From CAZEPT01 sp964514225 (GTDB lineage: Bacteria; Patescibacteriota; Minisyncoccia; Phycocordibacterales; UBA9973), in the NCBI GenBank assembly GCA_964514225.1, contig CAZEPT010000006.1, positions 1 to 19,873 on the forward strand: DNA of 19,873 bases, given 5' to 3'. The translations under genes and the position numbers were made by a program. A model generated the notes under the pieces. The model saw only the letters and a list, made by a program, of their open reading frames with translations, had not been told where the DNA came from and did no database searches. Every line of letters starts with the position of its first letter. The first letter of the stretch is position 1. Positions 5,998-13,207 of this stretch are shown one piece after another.

Positions 5998-6921
5998 CTA
6001 TCGTCTGAGGTACTTACGGATGGCAAAGAAACTCGATGTTGCACCCAAGAGTATTCCACCTAAAATGAGATAGAATGCGATGCCTAAGAAATGATCGATG
6101 TAATACTGGAAGAGATCTATTCCCAAGAAGTAGGTCATATGAGATCCGACCCAGTATGAAATCGGCCAAAAGACAATGAGCGTGAAAAATGCACCAAGGA
6201 ATCCATAGAGGATACCTTCAACAATGAATGGCCCTCTGATGTATGAACGACTTGCACCAACGAGGCGCATAATGCCAATCTCATCTCTTGAGTAGTGGAT
6301 AGTTAAACGAATCGTATTGTAAGTCACCACAACCGCTACAAGCGCTAAAATAAGTGCGAGTGCAATACCGATGTCTTGGCCTGTATCAACGATTGTATTA
6401 ATACGATCAATGATGAGTTTGTTGTCTGTATAGTTTATTTTGTGAATGTATTTCTTTGAGCTGGTAACAGCATCAAGCTCACTGTTTTCTAAGAAAAGTG
6501 CAATCACTTCATACTCAGTTGCAGAATATGCTTTAATCTTGAAGGATCCTCCGAGCGGGTTGGATGGGACTTCTTCCAGCGCTTGAAGCGTCAAATAGTC
6601 TCCAACGTGGCGTTCCTTAAATTCACGGAGCTCATCTTCAGCTGAAGTGTAGGTCACGTCTTTGACTTCAGGGAGCGCTTCGATCGCTTGGCGAAGTTCA
6701 ACAACATTCTCTTCTCGTGTTCCAGCAACAAAAGAAACTTTGACGTCCACTTTTGATTCGATGTCATTTAAGGAATTAAGAAAGACCGCCTTAGTTAGAA
6801 CAAGGAGCATGATGACAGAGAGTGCAATCGTCGTAACAAGAACAGACACGAATGAGACAAGCCCGTTTCGCTTAAAATTTAAAAATCCTGCTTTGAGTAT
6901 TCTTCGTATAGTTGTTTTCAT
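5998..6921 (-). CDS. ftsX: cell-division ABC transporter permease FtsX
   Basis: A 307-residue membrane partner of FtsE that couples cytoplasmic ATP hydrolysis to control of peptidoglycan hydrolases at the division site. Four membrane segments at about 22-46, 181-203, 227-255 and 275-301 surround an extracellular domain (about 47-180), the FtsX layout. The conserved cytoplasmic block 'RDEIGIMRLVGASRSYIRGPFIVEGILYG' lies between segments 2 and 3. It begins 6 bases after the ftsE stop and ends 2 bases before pyrG. In other bacteria FtsX acts through peptidoglycan hydrolases; the M23 peptidase at 1137-2504 could be a client, but only co-occurrence in the window suggests this. Confidence 0.95.
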   Translation of the reverse strand: MKTTIRRILKAGFLNFKRNGLVSFVSVLVTTIALSVIMLLVLTKAVFLNSLNDIESKVDVKVSFVAGTREENVVELRQAIEALPEVKDVTYTSAEDELREFKERHVGDYLTLQALEEVPSNPLGGSFKIKAYSATEYEVIALFLENSELDAVTSSKKYIHKINYTDNKLIIDRINTIVDTGQDIGIALALILALVAVVVTYNTIRLTIHYSRDEIGIMRLVGASRSYIRGPFIVEGILYGFLGAFFTLIVFWPISYWVGSHMTYFLGIDLFQYYIDHFLGIAFYLILGGILLGATSSFFAIRKYLRR

Positions 6922-6927
6922 AAAATA

Positions 6928-7611
6928 TTACAAAATATATTTGCCTTGCAAATCATCGCGAATAATTTTCCCCTTTTCAAATGTGACAACACGTTTGCCG
7001 ACAAAATCAATGACACCGCGGTTGTGAGTTGTCAGAATGATGGTCGTACCAAGGTCGTTAATCTTTTTAAGAATCTGAATAACTTCATATGTATTGATCG
7101 GGTCGAGGTTCCCTGTCGGCTCATCTGCAATGATGAGTTCAGGCTGATTGATGATAGCCCGAGCAATCGAGAGACGTTGTTTCTCACCGCCTGAGAGCTG
7201 GTGAGGAAAATGCATGATCTTTGCTGAAAGATCCACCACTTCTAAAACTCGCGGAACATCACGTCTGATTTCTTCATCCGTCTTCCCAGCTACTTCCATA
7301 GCAAACGCAATATTTTCATATGCAGTTTTATTTGGAAGAAGGCGGAAATCTTGAAAGATGACTCCGATCTTTTTACGAAGCTTGGTGAGTTCGCCAGAAC
7401 TGAGCTTATGGACATTTTTTGATTGATAAAAGACCGTTCCTTCGGTCGGTTTTTCTTCAGCGAGTATAAGCTTAGTAAAAGTTGTCTTACCTGCACCGGA
7501 ATGTCCGACGATAGAAACGAATTCTCCTTGAGAGATAGTGAGTGTCACGTTCTCGAGAGATAAATCATTATCATCCGGGTATTTCTTTGAAACGTTTGAA
7601 AAATAAATCAC
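6928..7611 (-). CDS. ftsE: cell-division ABC transporter ATPase FtsE
   Basis: A 227-residue ABC ATPase. Walker A GHSGAGKT (36-43), Q-loop Q87, signature LSGGE (139-143), Walker B LIIADE (159-164) and switch H196 are all intact. It energises FtsX at the division septum. The start is GTG at 7611: the in-frame codons upstream (AAT GAA CAG) run straight into a TAA, so no earlier start exists. It lies 12 bases after prfB. The prfB-ftsE-ftsX order is a widespread bacterial arrangement and supports the assignment. Confidence 0.96.
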   Translation of the reverse strand: MIYFSNVSKKYPDDNDLSLENVTLTISQGEFVSIVGHSGAGKTTFTKLILAEEKPTEGTVFYQSKNVHKLSSGELTKLRKKIGVIFQDFRLLPNKTAYENIAFAMEVAGKTDEEIRRDVPRVLEVVDLSAKIMHFPHQLSGGEKQRLSIARAIINQPELIIADEPTGNLDPINTYEVIQILKKINDLGTTIILTTHNRGVIDFVGKRVVTFEKGKIIRDDLQGKYIL

Positions 7612-7623
7612 CTGTTCATTTTA

Positions 7624-8499
7624 TCACACTACTTCGGGCGATTCAACGAATATATCAATTTCACCATTTAAAACGGCATCTGTGTTCGAGGTCTCGATTC
7701 CACTCCGATGATCTTTGACCATTTTATAGGGGTGGAGCACATATGAGCGGATCTGATTCCCCCATTCAATATCAGTTGTTTTAGAAATCTGCATACTCTC
7801 CGCTAATGTTTTATGCTCGCTTTCAGCTTTTTGGTAAAGTTTCCCTCGAAGAATCTCAAGTGCTCGCTCTTTATTTTGCTCCTGTGAACGCTCTTCACGG
7901 ACAAGAACAGTAATGCCGGTTGGGATATGGGTCAGTCGAACAGCAGTTTCTCGTTTATTGACGTTCTGTCCGCCCGGACCGCCCGCTTTGGCAAAGTCTA
8001 TCTGGATATCATCATCGCGAAGTTCGGACATCTGAGTTTTTTCAATTTTCGGTAATACTTCAACAAGCGAAAAAGATGTCTGGCGAAGATTTTTAGAGTT
8101 GAATGGAGACAAGCGAACAAGACGATGAACACCACTCTCGCCTTTCAAAAGTTTGTACGCATTTTTACCAGATATCTCACAGGAAATATTCCTGAAGCCA
8201 TTCTTTGTATTATCGTTTCGCTCAATCACAGAAACAGAGAGATTTTTTCGTACACAAAACTTCTCATACATCTCAAAAAGCATGCGGGAGAAATCTTCAG
8301 CATCGTCACCGCCTGCACCTGAGAGAATCGTCATAATACATCCACCGCGGTCGTAGGCACCGAGACCTTCTTTCTTATCTTGAAGCTCTTTCATCTCGCG
8401 GATCATGGCTTGAGCTCTGTCTTTGTCAGCCCAAAAATCCGGAGTGGCCATTTCCGTTTCGATTTGAGTAAGTCTGTTGTTTATTTCTTCTGGAGTCAA
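7624..8499 (-). CDS. prfB: peptide chain release factor 2, compact form
   Basis: 291 residues against about 365 in E. coli. RF2 releases the finished peptide at UGA and UAA stops. The stop-recognition tripeptide SPF is at 131-133 and the peptidyl-tRNA hydrolysis motif GGQ at 176-178 (GGPGGQNVNKRETAVR). The shortening is in domain 1: about 55 residues before 'ILSGAGGDDAEDF' are missing compared with E. coli, as is the extreme N-terminus. The start is TTG at 8499, since an in-frame TAA stands two codons upstream and no ATG fits. The TTG lies 8 bases after the stop of the previous gene, so coupling is likely. No programmed frameshift is possible: the CCUUGAC at the start only resembles CUUUGAC. 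The gene ends in UGA followed directly by an in-frame UAA. Confidence 0.96.
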   Translation of the reverse strand: MTPEEINNRLTQIETEMATPDFWADKDRAQAMIREMKELQDKKEGLGAYDRGGCIMTILSGAGGDDAEDFSRMLFEMYEKFCVRKNLSVSVIERNDNTKNGFRNISCEISGKNAYKLLKGESGVHRLVRLSPFNSKNLRQTSFSLVEVLPKIEKTQMSELRDDDIQIDFAKAGGPGGQNVNKRETAVRLTHIPTGITVLVREERSQEQNKERALEILRGKLYQKAESEHKTLAESMQISKTTDIEWGNQIRSYVLHPYKMVKDHRSGIETSNTDAVLNGEIDIFVESPEVV

Positions 8500-8507
8500 G
8501 GTTTATC

Positions 8508-9395
8508 TTACTTGTGGTTATCAACTTCAAGTCCAGGTAAAACATACGAAGGATCAACTTTTTCGATTGTTTCTTCAAGTTTTTTCTTTAAACCAAATAA
8601 AGTTCCCTGTAGTTTATTAAAACCATCGACTGCAAATTCTCCAGCACTATTTCCATCTTCGTTTAAATCTCCTTCAGGAACAAAAAACACGCCTTCCTCT
8701 TTCTTGAAACGTTGCACGAGAATAGCATCTTTCTCGCCAATTTTTTCACCGTATTCAAATTGAACATCTTCTCCCCCCTTCTCTGTACCAGATTTATTTG
8801 TATAATGAGAAATAGTTCTATCTACAGAATTAGATTCAAAAAAGTAGGCTTCCTTTGTTTCTTTAATGTGTCCTTGTTTTTCATTACTAAGGGTATCGCC
8901 AATTAAAATCCAATTGTCAGTCGTTTTTACTGTATCATTATCTACACTAACTACGTAAGACTCAGGGCTGGAAGCACCAACATTAACATTTAATGTATCG
9001 TACAATGAAACTGTTGAAACCAATCGATTATCTATAGTCTGGGTTCTAGCAAAAACAGTTGATTTCTTTTCTTCTAACTTGCCTTTCAACACATGAATCA
9101 TACTATCAACTTCATGAGTAAGTCTGACAATCTGAGCACTTTCTTGAGTTGTCATTTTGTAAAGCATGTGATCAGCGCTAACTGTTCCTTGTGCAAGCTC
9201 TTGTGTATGTGCTGTTTGGGCCGAGATATTTTCAGTTCCTACGAACATAGATCCGAGTGCAATCGTAAGAATTTTTAGTCGATTTATACGGCGTGATAAA
9301 CTTTCTAGTAACCATTTCTTTGAGCTGTTTTCTTGAGTCGCCGTATCACTTTCTTGTGGTGACTTAATCTGAGGTTCGAGGTTCATTTTTTCCAT
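8508..9395 (-). CDS. single-span or secreted protein of unknown function
   Basis: A 295-residue protein that I do not recognise. The N-terminal 38 residues are polar and the region just before the hydrophobic stretch is basic (SRRINRLK). The hydrophobic stretch at about 41-59 ends in ISAQTA, so it is either an anchor or a late signal peptide. The rest is hydrophilic: a helical part at about 70-115, a Thr/Ser/Asp-rich middle and an acidic EF-hand-like 'DLNEDGNSAGEF' near 243-254 that might bind calcium. It is the first gene of the prfB-ftsEX-pyrG operon, with the promoter 34 bases upstream and prfB 8 bases downstream. A second ATG at 9386 is a possible start. The position suggests an envelope role, but this is only inference. 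Confidence 0.7.
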   Translation of the reverse strand: MEKMNLEPQIKSPQESDTATQENSSKKWLLESLSRRINRLKILTIALGSMFVGTENISAQTAHTQELAQGTVSADHMLYKMTTQESAQIVRLTHEVDSMIHVLKGKLEEKKSTVFARTQTIDNRLVSTVSLYDTLNVNVGASSPESYVVSVDNDTVKTTDNWILIGDTLSNEKQGHIKETKEAYFFESNSVDRTISHYTNKSGTEKGGEDVQFEYGEKIGEKDAILVQRFKKEEGVFFVPEGDLNEDGNSAGEFAVDGFNKLQGTLFGLKKKLEETIEKVDPSYVLPGLEVDNHK

Positions 9396-9429
9396 ATAAC
9401 TAAAAATTAAAGGGTTGAATAATAATTAT

Positions 9430-9458
9430 ATTATACATGTGTACTTTGTAGGGGTCAA
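9430..9458 (-). promoter_or_regulatory. sigma70-type promoter of the prfB-ftsEX-pyrG operon
   Basis: On the minus strand: -35 TTGACC (9458-9453), 17-bp spacer, perfect -10 TATAAT (9435-9430). The predicted start near 9423 gives a leader of about 28 nt before the ATG at 9395. It is the best promoter in the window after the pair at 17059 and 17679, and lies between tRNA-Thr(CGU) and the operon. Confidence 0.85.
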
Positions 9459-9473
9459 ACTTTTCTATTACTG

Positions 9474-9546
9474 AGCCAAAGGGCAGGATTGAACTGCCGA
9501 CCCCAGCTTTACGAAAGCTGTGCTCTACCAACTGAGCTACTTTGGC
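9474..9546 (-). tRNA. tRNA-Thr (CGT)
   Basis: The minus-strand cloverleaf has acceptor GCCAAAG/CTTTGGC, D-stem GCTC/GAGC, anticodon stem CAGCT/AGCTG with loop TTCGTAA (anticodon CGT, Thr), and T-stem GGCAG/CTGCC. The discriminator is U73, not the A usual for bacterial Thr tRNAs, and the other Thr tRNA of the window shares this. It begins 10 bases after the glycosyltransferase stop, so it is probably cut from the same transcript. Confidence 0.95.
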
Positions 9547-9556
9547 CTATACAGAT

Positions 9557-10690
9557 TTAACTTAACACAACTTGTGCGACTTTGGCGATGTATTGATCAA
9601 GCGGTTCATGGGGGAAGCTCTTCATCAGGATCGGTGTATTCATCTTATAATCATTGAACATAAAATCCTTCTCAACAAGCTCCATGATCTTTTCACAGAA
9701 TCCATCGATATTATTCTGCTCAATAACAAAACGCTCAAAGGTCGTTCCTTTATACATGTCTTCGATATAACCGGTCGGAGTCGTGATGACCGGAACACCT
9801 AAGGTGAGTGAGAATAAAACTGGAATGCTGAACTGGTCAAACGCTCTCGTGTGAATATAGATGCGAGCACCTTTATAGACTGGAAGCATATCAGCTCGTT
9901 CCGGTTCAACAAAGACACTTTTTTGCAAACCATAGGATCGAATAGTGCTCTGTACTTTTTTCATATCAGCATACGGGACAAAAATGATATGCCCGCCTTT
10001 GATGTACCGAGTGGACATATTTTTCATAATCTGACAAACAGTCTCAACAGCTTTGTGGTCATAATCCTCGAAATGACTAATGAAGAAAAAGTCCTTGCTG
10101 TATTTTCGATTGAAGAGTGCTGGCTCAATAGGAGCTCCGAGCATTTCTTCAAAATCAAAAAACGGTGTCATCGGAATAATCTTATCTTTATAGTTTTTCA
10201 GCTGTTTAGCTTTTTCTCCACCTTCAACGATGAGATGACTAGCTCTCTTGTAAATCCCCTCTGTGCCATAGAGCATAGAAAGCATTCCAGAATTCGTTGC
10301 GTCATGAATGCCGATTTTAACAGTAAGTGGTTTAGTATATTTTTTTGCTAATCGAGCTGCAAGATACGACGTCATGGTCGATCCATAAGAAAGAATATGA
10401 GTTGGTCGAAAGACTCCTTGCCACATCAAGTGTCGCTTCACAAAAAAAGAAAATGAGATGTAGCGGAGGATCGGAAAATGTGAGACATGATAGATCCAGA
10501 CATTTTCTTTTGGATGATCGATCGAAGTCACTCCGACAAACGGCTGTGTTGAAAAAACAGCAATATGCACTTCACTAAAAGAACTTCCTAAGATTTCCAA
10601 ATCTTTCATGACTGAGACAGATTCCTTGCTGCGAGCTTCGTCTATACAGACGAGGAGAACATTGTTTTGAGATTGGGTTGGGTCGCTCAT
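9557..10690 (-). CDS. GT-B fold glycosyltransferase (GT4-like) with degenerate EX7E motif
   Basis: A 377-residue protein. The N-terminal Rossmann half (about 10-190) has 'VLLVCIDEARSKES' and 'HILSYGSTMTSYLAARLAKKY'. The C-terminal half (about 198-377) has the donor-binding pattern 'ADMLPVYKGARIYIHTRAFDQFSIPVLFSLTLGVPVITTPTG', typical of GT4 enzymes. In that pattern the two glutamates of EX7E are replaced by D285 and F293, so activity or donor choice may differ. Expected role: sugar transfer onto a lipid or surface polysaccharide. The ATG at 10690 is used because an in-frame upstream start would run through tRNA-Thr(GGU). The gene is sandwiched between two Thr tRNA genes, so its mRNA ends are probably made by tRNA processing. 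Confidence 0.85.
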   Translation of the reverse strand: MSDPTQSQNNVLLVCIDEARSKESVSVMKDLEILGSSFSEVHIAVFSTQPFVGVTSIDHPKENVWIYHVSHFPILRYISFSFFVKRHLMWQGVFRPTHILSYGSTMTSYLAARLAKKYTKPLTVKIGIHDATNSGMLSMLYGTEGIYKRASHLIVEGGEKAKQLKNYKDKIIPMTPFFDFEEMLGAPIEPALFNRKYSKDFFFISHFEDYDHKAVETVCQIMKNMSTRYIKGGHIIFVPYADMKKVQSTIRSYGLQKSVFVEPERADMLPVYKGARIYIHTRAFDQFSIPVLFSLTLGVPVITTPTGYIEDMYKGTTFERFVIEQNNIDGFCEKIMELVEKDFMFNDYKMNTPILMKSFPHEPLDQYIAKVAQVVLS

Positions 10691-10728
10691 ATAAAAGTAA
10701 GTATATACTATTTCAGGGTTAATAAGGG

Positions 10729-10800
10729 AGCCGTCAGTGAGAATCGGACTCACGGTCTCTGTCTTACCAAGACAGTGCTTTACCACTAAGCTATGACGGC
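10729..10800 (-). tRNA. tRNA-Thr (GGT)
   Basis: The minus-strand cloverleaf has acceptor GCCGTCA/TGACGGC, D-stem GCTT/AAGC, anticodon stem CTGTC/GACAG with loop TTGGTAA (anticodon GGT, Thr), T-stem GTGAG/CTCAC and discriminator U73. It lies 38 bases upstream of the glycosyltransferase start on the same strand and about 200 bases from thrS, which diverges from it. Confidence 0.95.
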
Positions 10801-10805
10801 AAAAT

Positions 10806-10833
10806 GAAAGGGATATTATTATCTATCCCTTTC
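10806..10833 (-). terminator. hairpin just upstream of tRNA-Thr(GGT), terminator-like
   Basis: A perfect 10-bp stem, GAAAGGGATA (10806-10815) with TATCCCTTTC (10824-10833) and an 8-nt loop, is followed on the minus strand by ATTTTG and then the tRNA 5' end. The short U-run makes it a possible attenuator separating the 23S-like RNA from tRNA-Thr, or a 5' processing hairpin. Confidence 0.5.
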
Positions 10834-10866
10834 GTTAAAAATATATGAAAAAAGAAAAAGTTCTCC

Positions 10867-10925
10867 ACCAGGGAGCTGTTACGGACTCTTTAAATGATTA
10901 GCTGCTTCCAAGCCAACATCCTGAC
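10867..10925 (-). ncRNA. 23S rRNA GTPase-associated-centre-like RNA (L11-binding domain copy)
   Basis: On the minus strand this 59-nt stretch aligns end to end with the L11-binding domain of 23S rRNA (E. coli 1051-1108), recalled from memory, with 8 substitutions and one inserted A. Present are the closing stem (GUCAGG/CCUGGU), the UUGG..GAAGCAGC hairpin, the AUCAUUUAAAG joint and the CGUAACAGCUC hairpin. Changes keep the pairing (for example G1062:U1076), and the A1067 position is G. Similarity may continue weakly to about 10949. A promoter lies directly upstream (10947-10975), and a pyrimidine tract follows the domain (minus strand, about 10859-10846). It is not part of a full rRNA gene. 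It may be a relic fragment or a functional decoy or leader RNA; only the homology is firm. Confidence 0.8.
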
Positions 10926-10946
10926 TTCATAGAACAATTCTCACCT

Positions 10947-10975
10947 ACTATACTTCATTTTGACCATTTTTCCAA
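10947..10975 (-). promoter_or_regulatory. promoter of the 23S-like RNA / tRNA-Thr / glycosyltransferase unit
   Basis: On the minus strand: -35 TTGGAA (10975-10970, the same hexamer as at 1120-1115), 17-bp spacer, -10 TATAGT (10952-10947). The start would be near 10940, about 15 bases before the 23S-like domain. Confidence 0.55.
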
Positions 10976-10986
10976 TTACATATTTT
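10959..10986 (+). promoter_or_regulatory. possible thrS promoter
   Basis: -35 TTGACC (10959-10964) and a weak -10 TATTTT (10981-10986) with 16-bp spacing would give a very short leader before the ATG at 11005. It overlaps the divergent promoter on the other strand, so the two units could be regulated together. No T-box structure is seen. Confidence 0.35.
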
Positions 10987-11004
10987 ATGGTATATTTGTC
11001 CTAT

Positions 11005-12747
11005 ATGAACGAACAAAAACTACAGGAAATGAGGCATTCACTCGCTCACTTACTCGGTGCAGCAGTCCTCGAACTCTACCCAGATACAAAACTCACTTTA
11101 GGTCCTGCAATCGACAATGGCTTTTACTATGATTTCGATTTTACAGAAAAGATAAGCGACGAGGCGCTGAGAGCCATCGAAAAGAAAATGAAAGAACTCC
11201 TACCAACATGGACTGCATTTTCTCACAGAGAAGTAAGTGTTGAAGAAGCGCTTGAGTACTATAAAGGAAACGTTTACAAACAAGAACTCATCAATGAGCA
11301 TAAAGATGCAGGACTCACCTTCTATACCTGCGGAAACTTCACTGATCTCTGTCGTGGAGGACATACAGAAAACCCAGCACAAGAAATTCCTGCTGATTGT
11401 TTTACGCTTTCTCGCGTAGCTGGTGCATACTGGCGAGGAGATGAAAAAAATAAAATGCTCACTCGTATTTACGGATTGGCATTTGAGACTAAGGAAAAAC
11501 TAGTGGAATACGAAATGGCTATGGAGGAAGCAAAAAAGAGAGATCATCGAGAACTTGGAGAAAAATTAGATCTCTTCTACTTTGAAGAGTCTATTGGAAA
11601 AGGTCTTCCAATCTGGCTTCCAAAAGGAACGATCATTAAAGAAGAGCTAGAAAAATGGGCAAAAGAAACTGAAGAAAAATGGGACTACCAACGAGTTACT
11701 ACTCCGATCATCACTAAAGAAAATCTTTTCTACACATCCGGCCACTTACCGCTCTATAAAGAGAGTATGTATGCACCAATTGTTATTGAAAATGAAAACT
11801 ACTATATCAAACCTATGAACTGCCCTTTCCATCATAAGACATTCGCGGCAAGACCTAAGAGCTATAGAGACTTGCCTGTTCGCTTTGCTGAATATGGCTG
11901 GTGTCACAGATACGAAGATTCAGGAAGCCTCTTCGGACTCATGCGCGTAAGAGGTATGCAGATGAATGATGCACACATTTATATTCAAAAAGATCGAGCG
12001 GTAGATGAGTTCGTACAAGTAATCAAGCTTCACGAATACTATTACAAAGTACTCGGTATTGAGAACTACCAAATGGAACTTGCTCTTCGAGATCCAAACA
12101 ACATGAGTAAATATCACGGTAATGAAGACGATTGGAAAGATGCGGAAAAGATGACTATGGAAGCTATGGAAAAATCAGGGGTCCCCTTCACTGTTGTTAA
12201 TGAAGGTGCAGCATTTTACGGACCAAAAATGGACTTTCAAATTTTCTCATCCATTGGAAGAGCTTTTACCGCTTCAACTAACCAGCTTGATCTGTACATG
12301 GGAAAAGCATTTGAGCTCGAATATACTGATCAGGACGGAACAAAGAAAACTCCAGCAATTATTCACCGTGCGCCTCTTGGAACACATGAACGATTCATCG
12401 GATTTCTAATCGAGCATTTCGCTGGAGCATTCCCAACATGGCTCTCGCCTGTTCAAGTTTCAATCATTCCGGTGCGAGCTGATAAGCATGCCGAATTTGC
12501 ACAAAAACTTGTAACAACATTTAAAGAAAAAGGGATTCGAGTTGAAATGGATGATTCTGATAATTCTCTCGGGAAACGGATCAACGGCGCGAAAGCTCAA
12601 AAGACTCCATACGTCATCGTCTTAGGTGATAAGGAAATGGAGCAAGGACTACTCACTGTTGAAACACGTGCTGAGAAAATTGAAGGAATCAGTACTGAAG
12701 ACTTTATAAACAAAGTATTATTAGAAATTAAAAATAAGACACTGTAA
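11005..12747 (+). CDS. thrS: threonyl-tRNA synthetase without TGS domain
   Basis: 580 residues. It charges tRNA-Thr with threonine. The editing domain (about 1-180) has HSLAH (H11, H15) and CRGGH (C116, H120), the residues that clear Ser-tRNA-Thr. The class II catalytic core (about 185-480) has the zinc ligands C273 (MNCPFH), H324 (DAHIY) and H454 (IHRAPLG), motif 2 in 'VRFAEYGWCHRYEDSGSL' and motif 3 in 'GTHERFIGFL'. The C-terminal anticodon-binding domain is at about 483-575. The N-terminal TGS domain (about 60 residues in E. coli ThrRS) is absent. ATG at 11005 begins directly at the editing domain; an in-frame start at 10960 would add only 15 unconserved residues covering the promoter. It diverges from a unit holding two Thr tRNA genes. 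Confidence 0.97.
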   Translation: MNEQKLQEMRHSLAHLLGAAVLELYPDTKLTLGPAIDNGFYYDFDFTEKISDEALRAIEKKMKELLPTWTAFSHREVSVEEALEYYKGNVYKQELINEHKDAGLTFYTCGNFTDLCRGGHTENPAQEIPADCFTLSRVAGAYWRGDEKNKMLTRIYGLAFETKEKLVEYEMAMEEAKKRDHRELGEKLDLFYFEESIGKGLPIWLPKGTIIKEELEKWAKETEEKWDYQRVTTPIITKENLFYTSGHLPLYKESMYAPIVIENENYYIKPMNCPFHHKTFAARPKSYRDLPVRFAEYGWCHRYEDSGSLFGLMRVRGMQMNDAHIYIQKDRAVDEFVQVIKLHEYYYKVLGIENYQMELALRDPNNMSKYHGNEDDWKDAEKMTMEAMEKSGVPFTVVNEGAAFYGPKMDFQIFSSIGRAFTASTNQLDLYMGKAFELEYTDQDGTKKTPAIIHRAPLGTHERFIGFLIEHFAGAFPTWLSPVQVSIIPVRADKHAEFAQKLVTTFKEKGIRVEMDDSDNSLGKRINGAKAQKTPYVIVLGDKEMEQGLLTVETRAEKIEGISTEDFINKVLLEIKNKTL

Positions 12748-12748
12748 T

Positions 12749-12946
12749 ATGAAAAAAGAAAACAATTTTTACAATATCGTAAACCAACTCACTCAAGAGT
12801 CAAAGTCGCTCTGGAGAATGCAAAATGAATACGCAAAAGATGCCGGCAAAGATGCTGAGCTGAAAAAGTTCTGGGCCTACTATGCAAAGGAAAAAGAACA
12901 GCACATCGCAGACTTGAAAGCCTTGATGCTCAAATACATGAAGTAA
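12749..12946 (+). CDS. small helical protein, unknown function
   Basis: A 65-residue protein, charged and predicted all-helical, with many Lys/Glu and several aromatics ('SLWRMQNEYAKDAGKDAELKKFWAYYAKEKEQHI'). There is no signal or membrane segment. It starts one base after the thrS stop (TAATATG), so translation is probably coupled to thrS. I do not recognise a family. The regular composition and tight coupling support a real gene. Confidence 0.75.
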   Translation: MKKENNFYNIVNQLTQESKSLWRMQNEYAKDAGKDAELKKFWAYYAKEKEQHIADLKALMLKYMK

Positions 12947-13044
12947 TACTGTGCTCTAACTATACACACTTTACTCGAATTTTTTACGAACGGCAAAGTG
13001 ATTAAAAGCGTTAAAAGTTCCGATTCAGGAATTGATTAAATGAT

Positions 13045-13203
13045 ATGGATTCAGAAAAGCAAAAAATAAATGATATATATTATCGGTTTACCCAAAAAAT
13101 GGGTGAGCTTTTTACACACAAAAAAACCTTGATTACTGATTTCAAGCGTCGTCTCGAAACTCGAAAAATCAATAACTTAACAAATGAGCTAATGGAAAAA
13201 TAA
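13045..13203 (+). CDS. 52-aa basic helical protein upstream of the ADP-ribosyltransferase-like gene
   Basis: A small reading frame of 52 codons: ATG at 13045 (MDSEKQKINDIYY...), TAA at 13201. The product is basic, hydrophilic and probably helical or coiled-coil ('HKKTLITDFKRRLETRKI'). It ends 4 bases before the start of the next gene, a spacing typical of coupled partners such as antitoxin-toxin or chaperone-effector pairs. No Shine-Dalgarno sequence and no convincing promoter is seen in the 98 bases between it and the gene at 12749-12946, which hold nothing else recognisable. The function is unknown; the partner role is inference. Confidence 0.6.
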   Translation: MDSEKQKINDIYYRFTQKMGELFTHKKTLITDFKRRLETRKINNLTNELMEK

Positions 13204-13207
13204 TTTT

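Noticed and set aside
8490..8515. Programmed frameshift site in prfB
   Set aside because: CCUUGAC resembles CUUUGAC, but the upstream frame is closed by the TAA of the previous gene three codons earlier, so no frameshift product can be made.
10690..10786. N-terminal extension of the glycosyltransferase by 32 residues
   Set aside because: The extension translates tRNA-Thr(GGU); the ATG at 10690 gives a normal GT-B start.
10861..10960. T-box or other known leader upstream of thrS
   Set aside because: The sequence matches 23S rRNA on the opposite strand, and no T-box bulge or terminator/antiterminator pair is seen on the plus strand.
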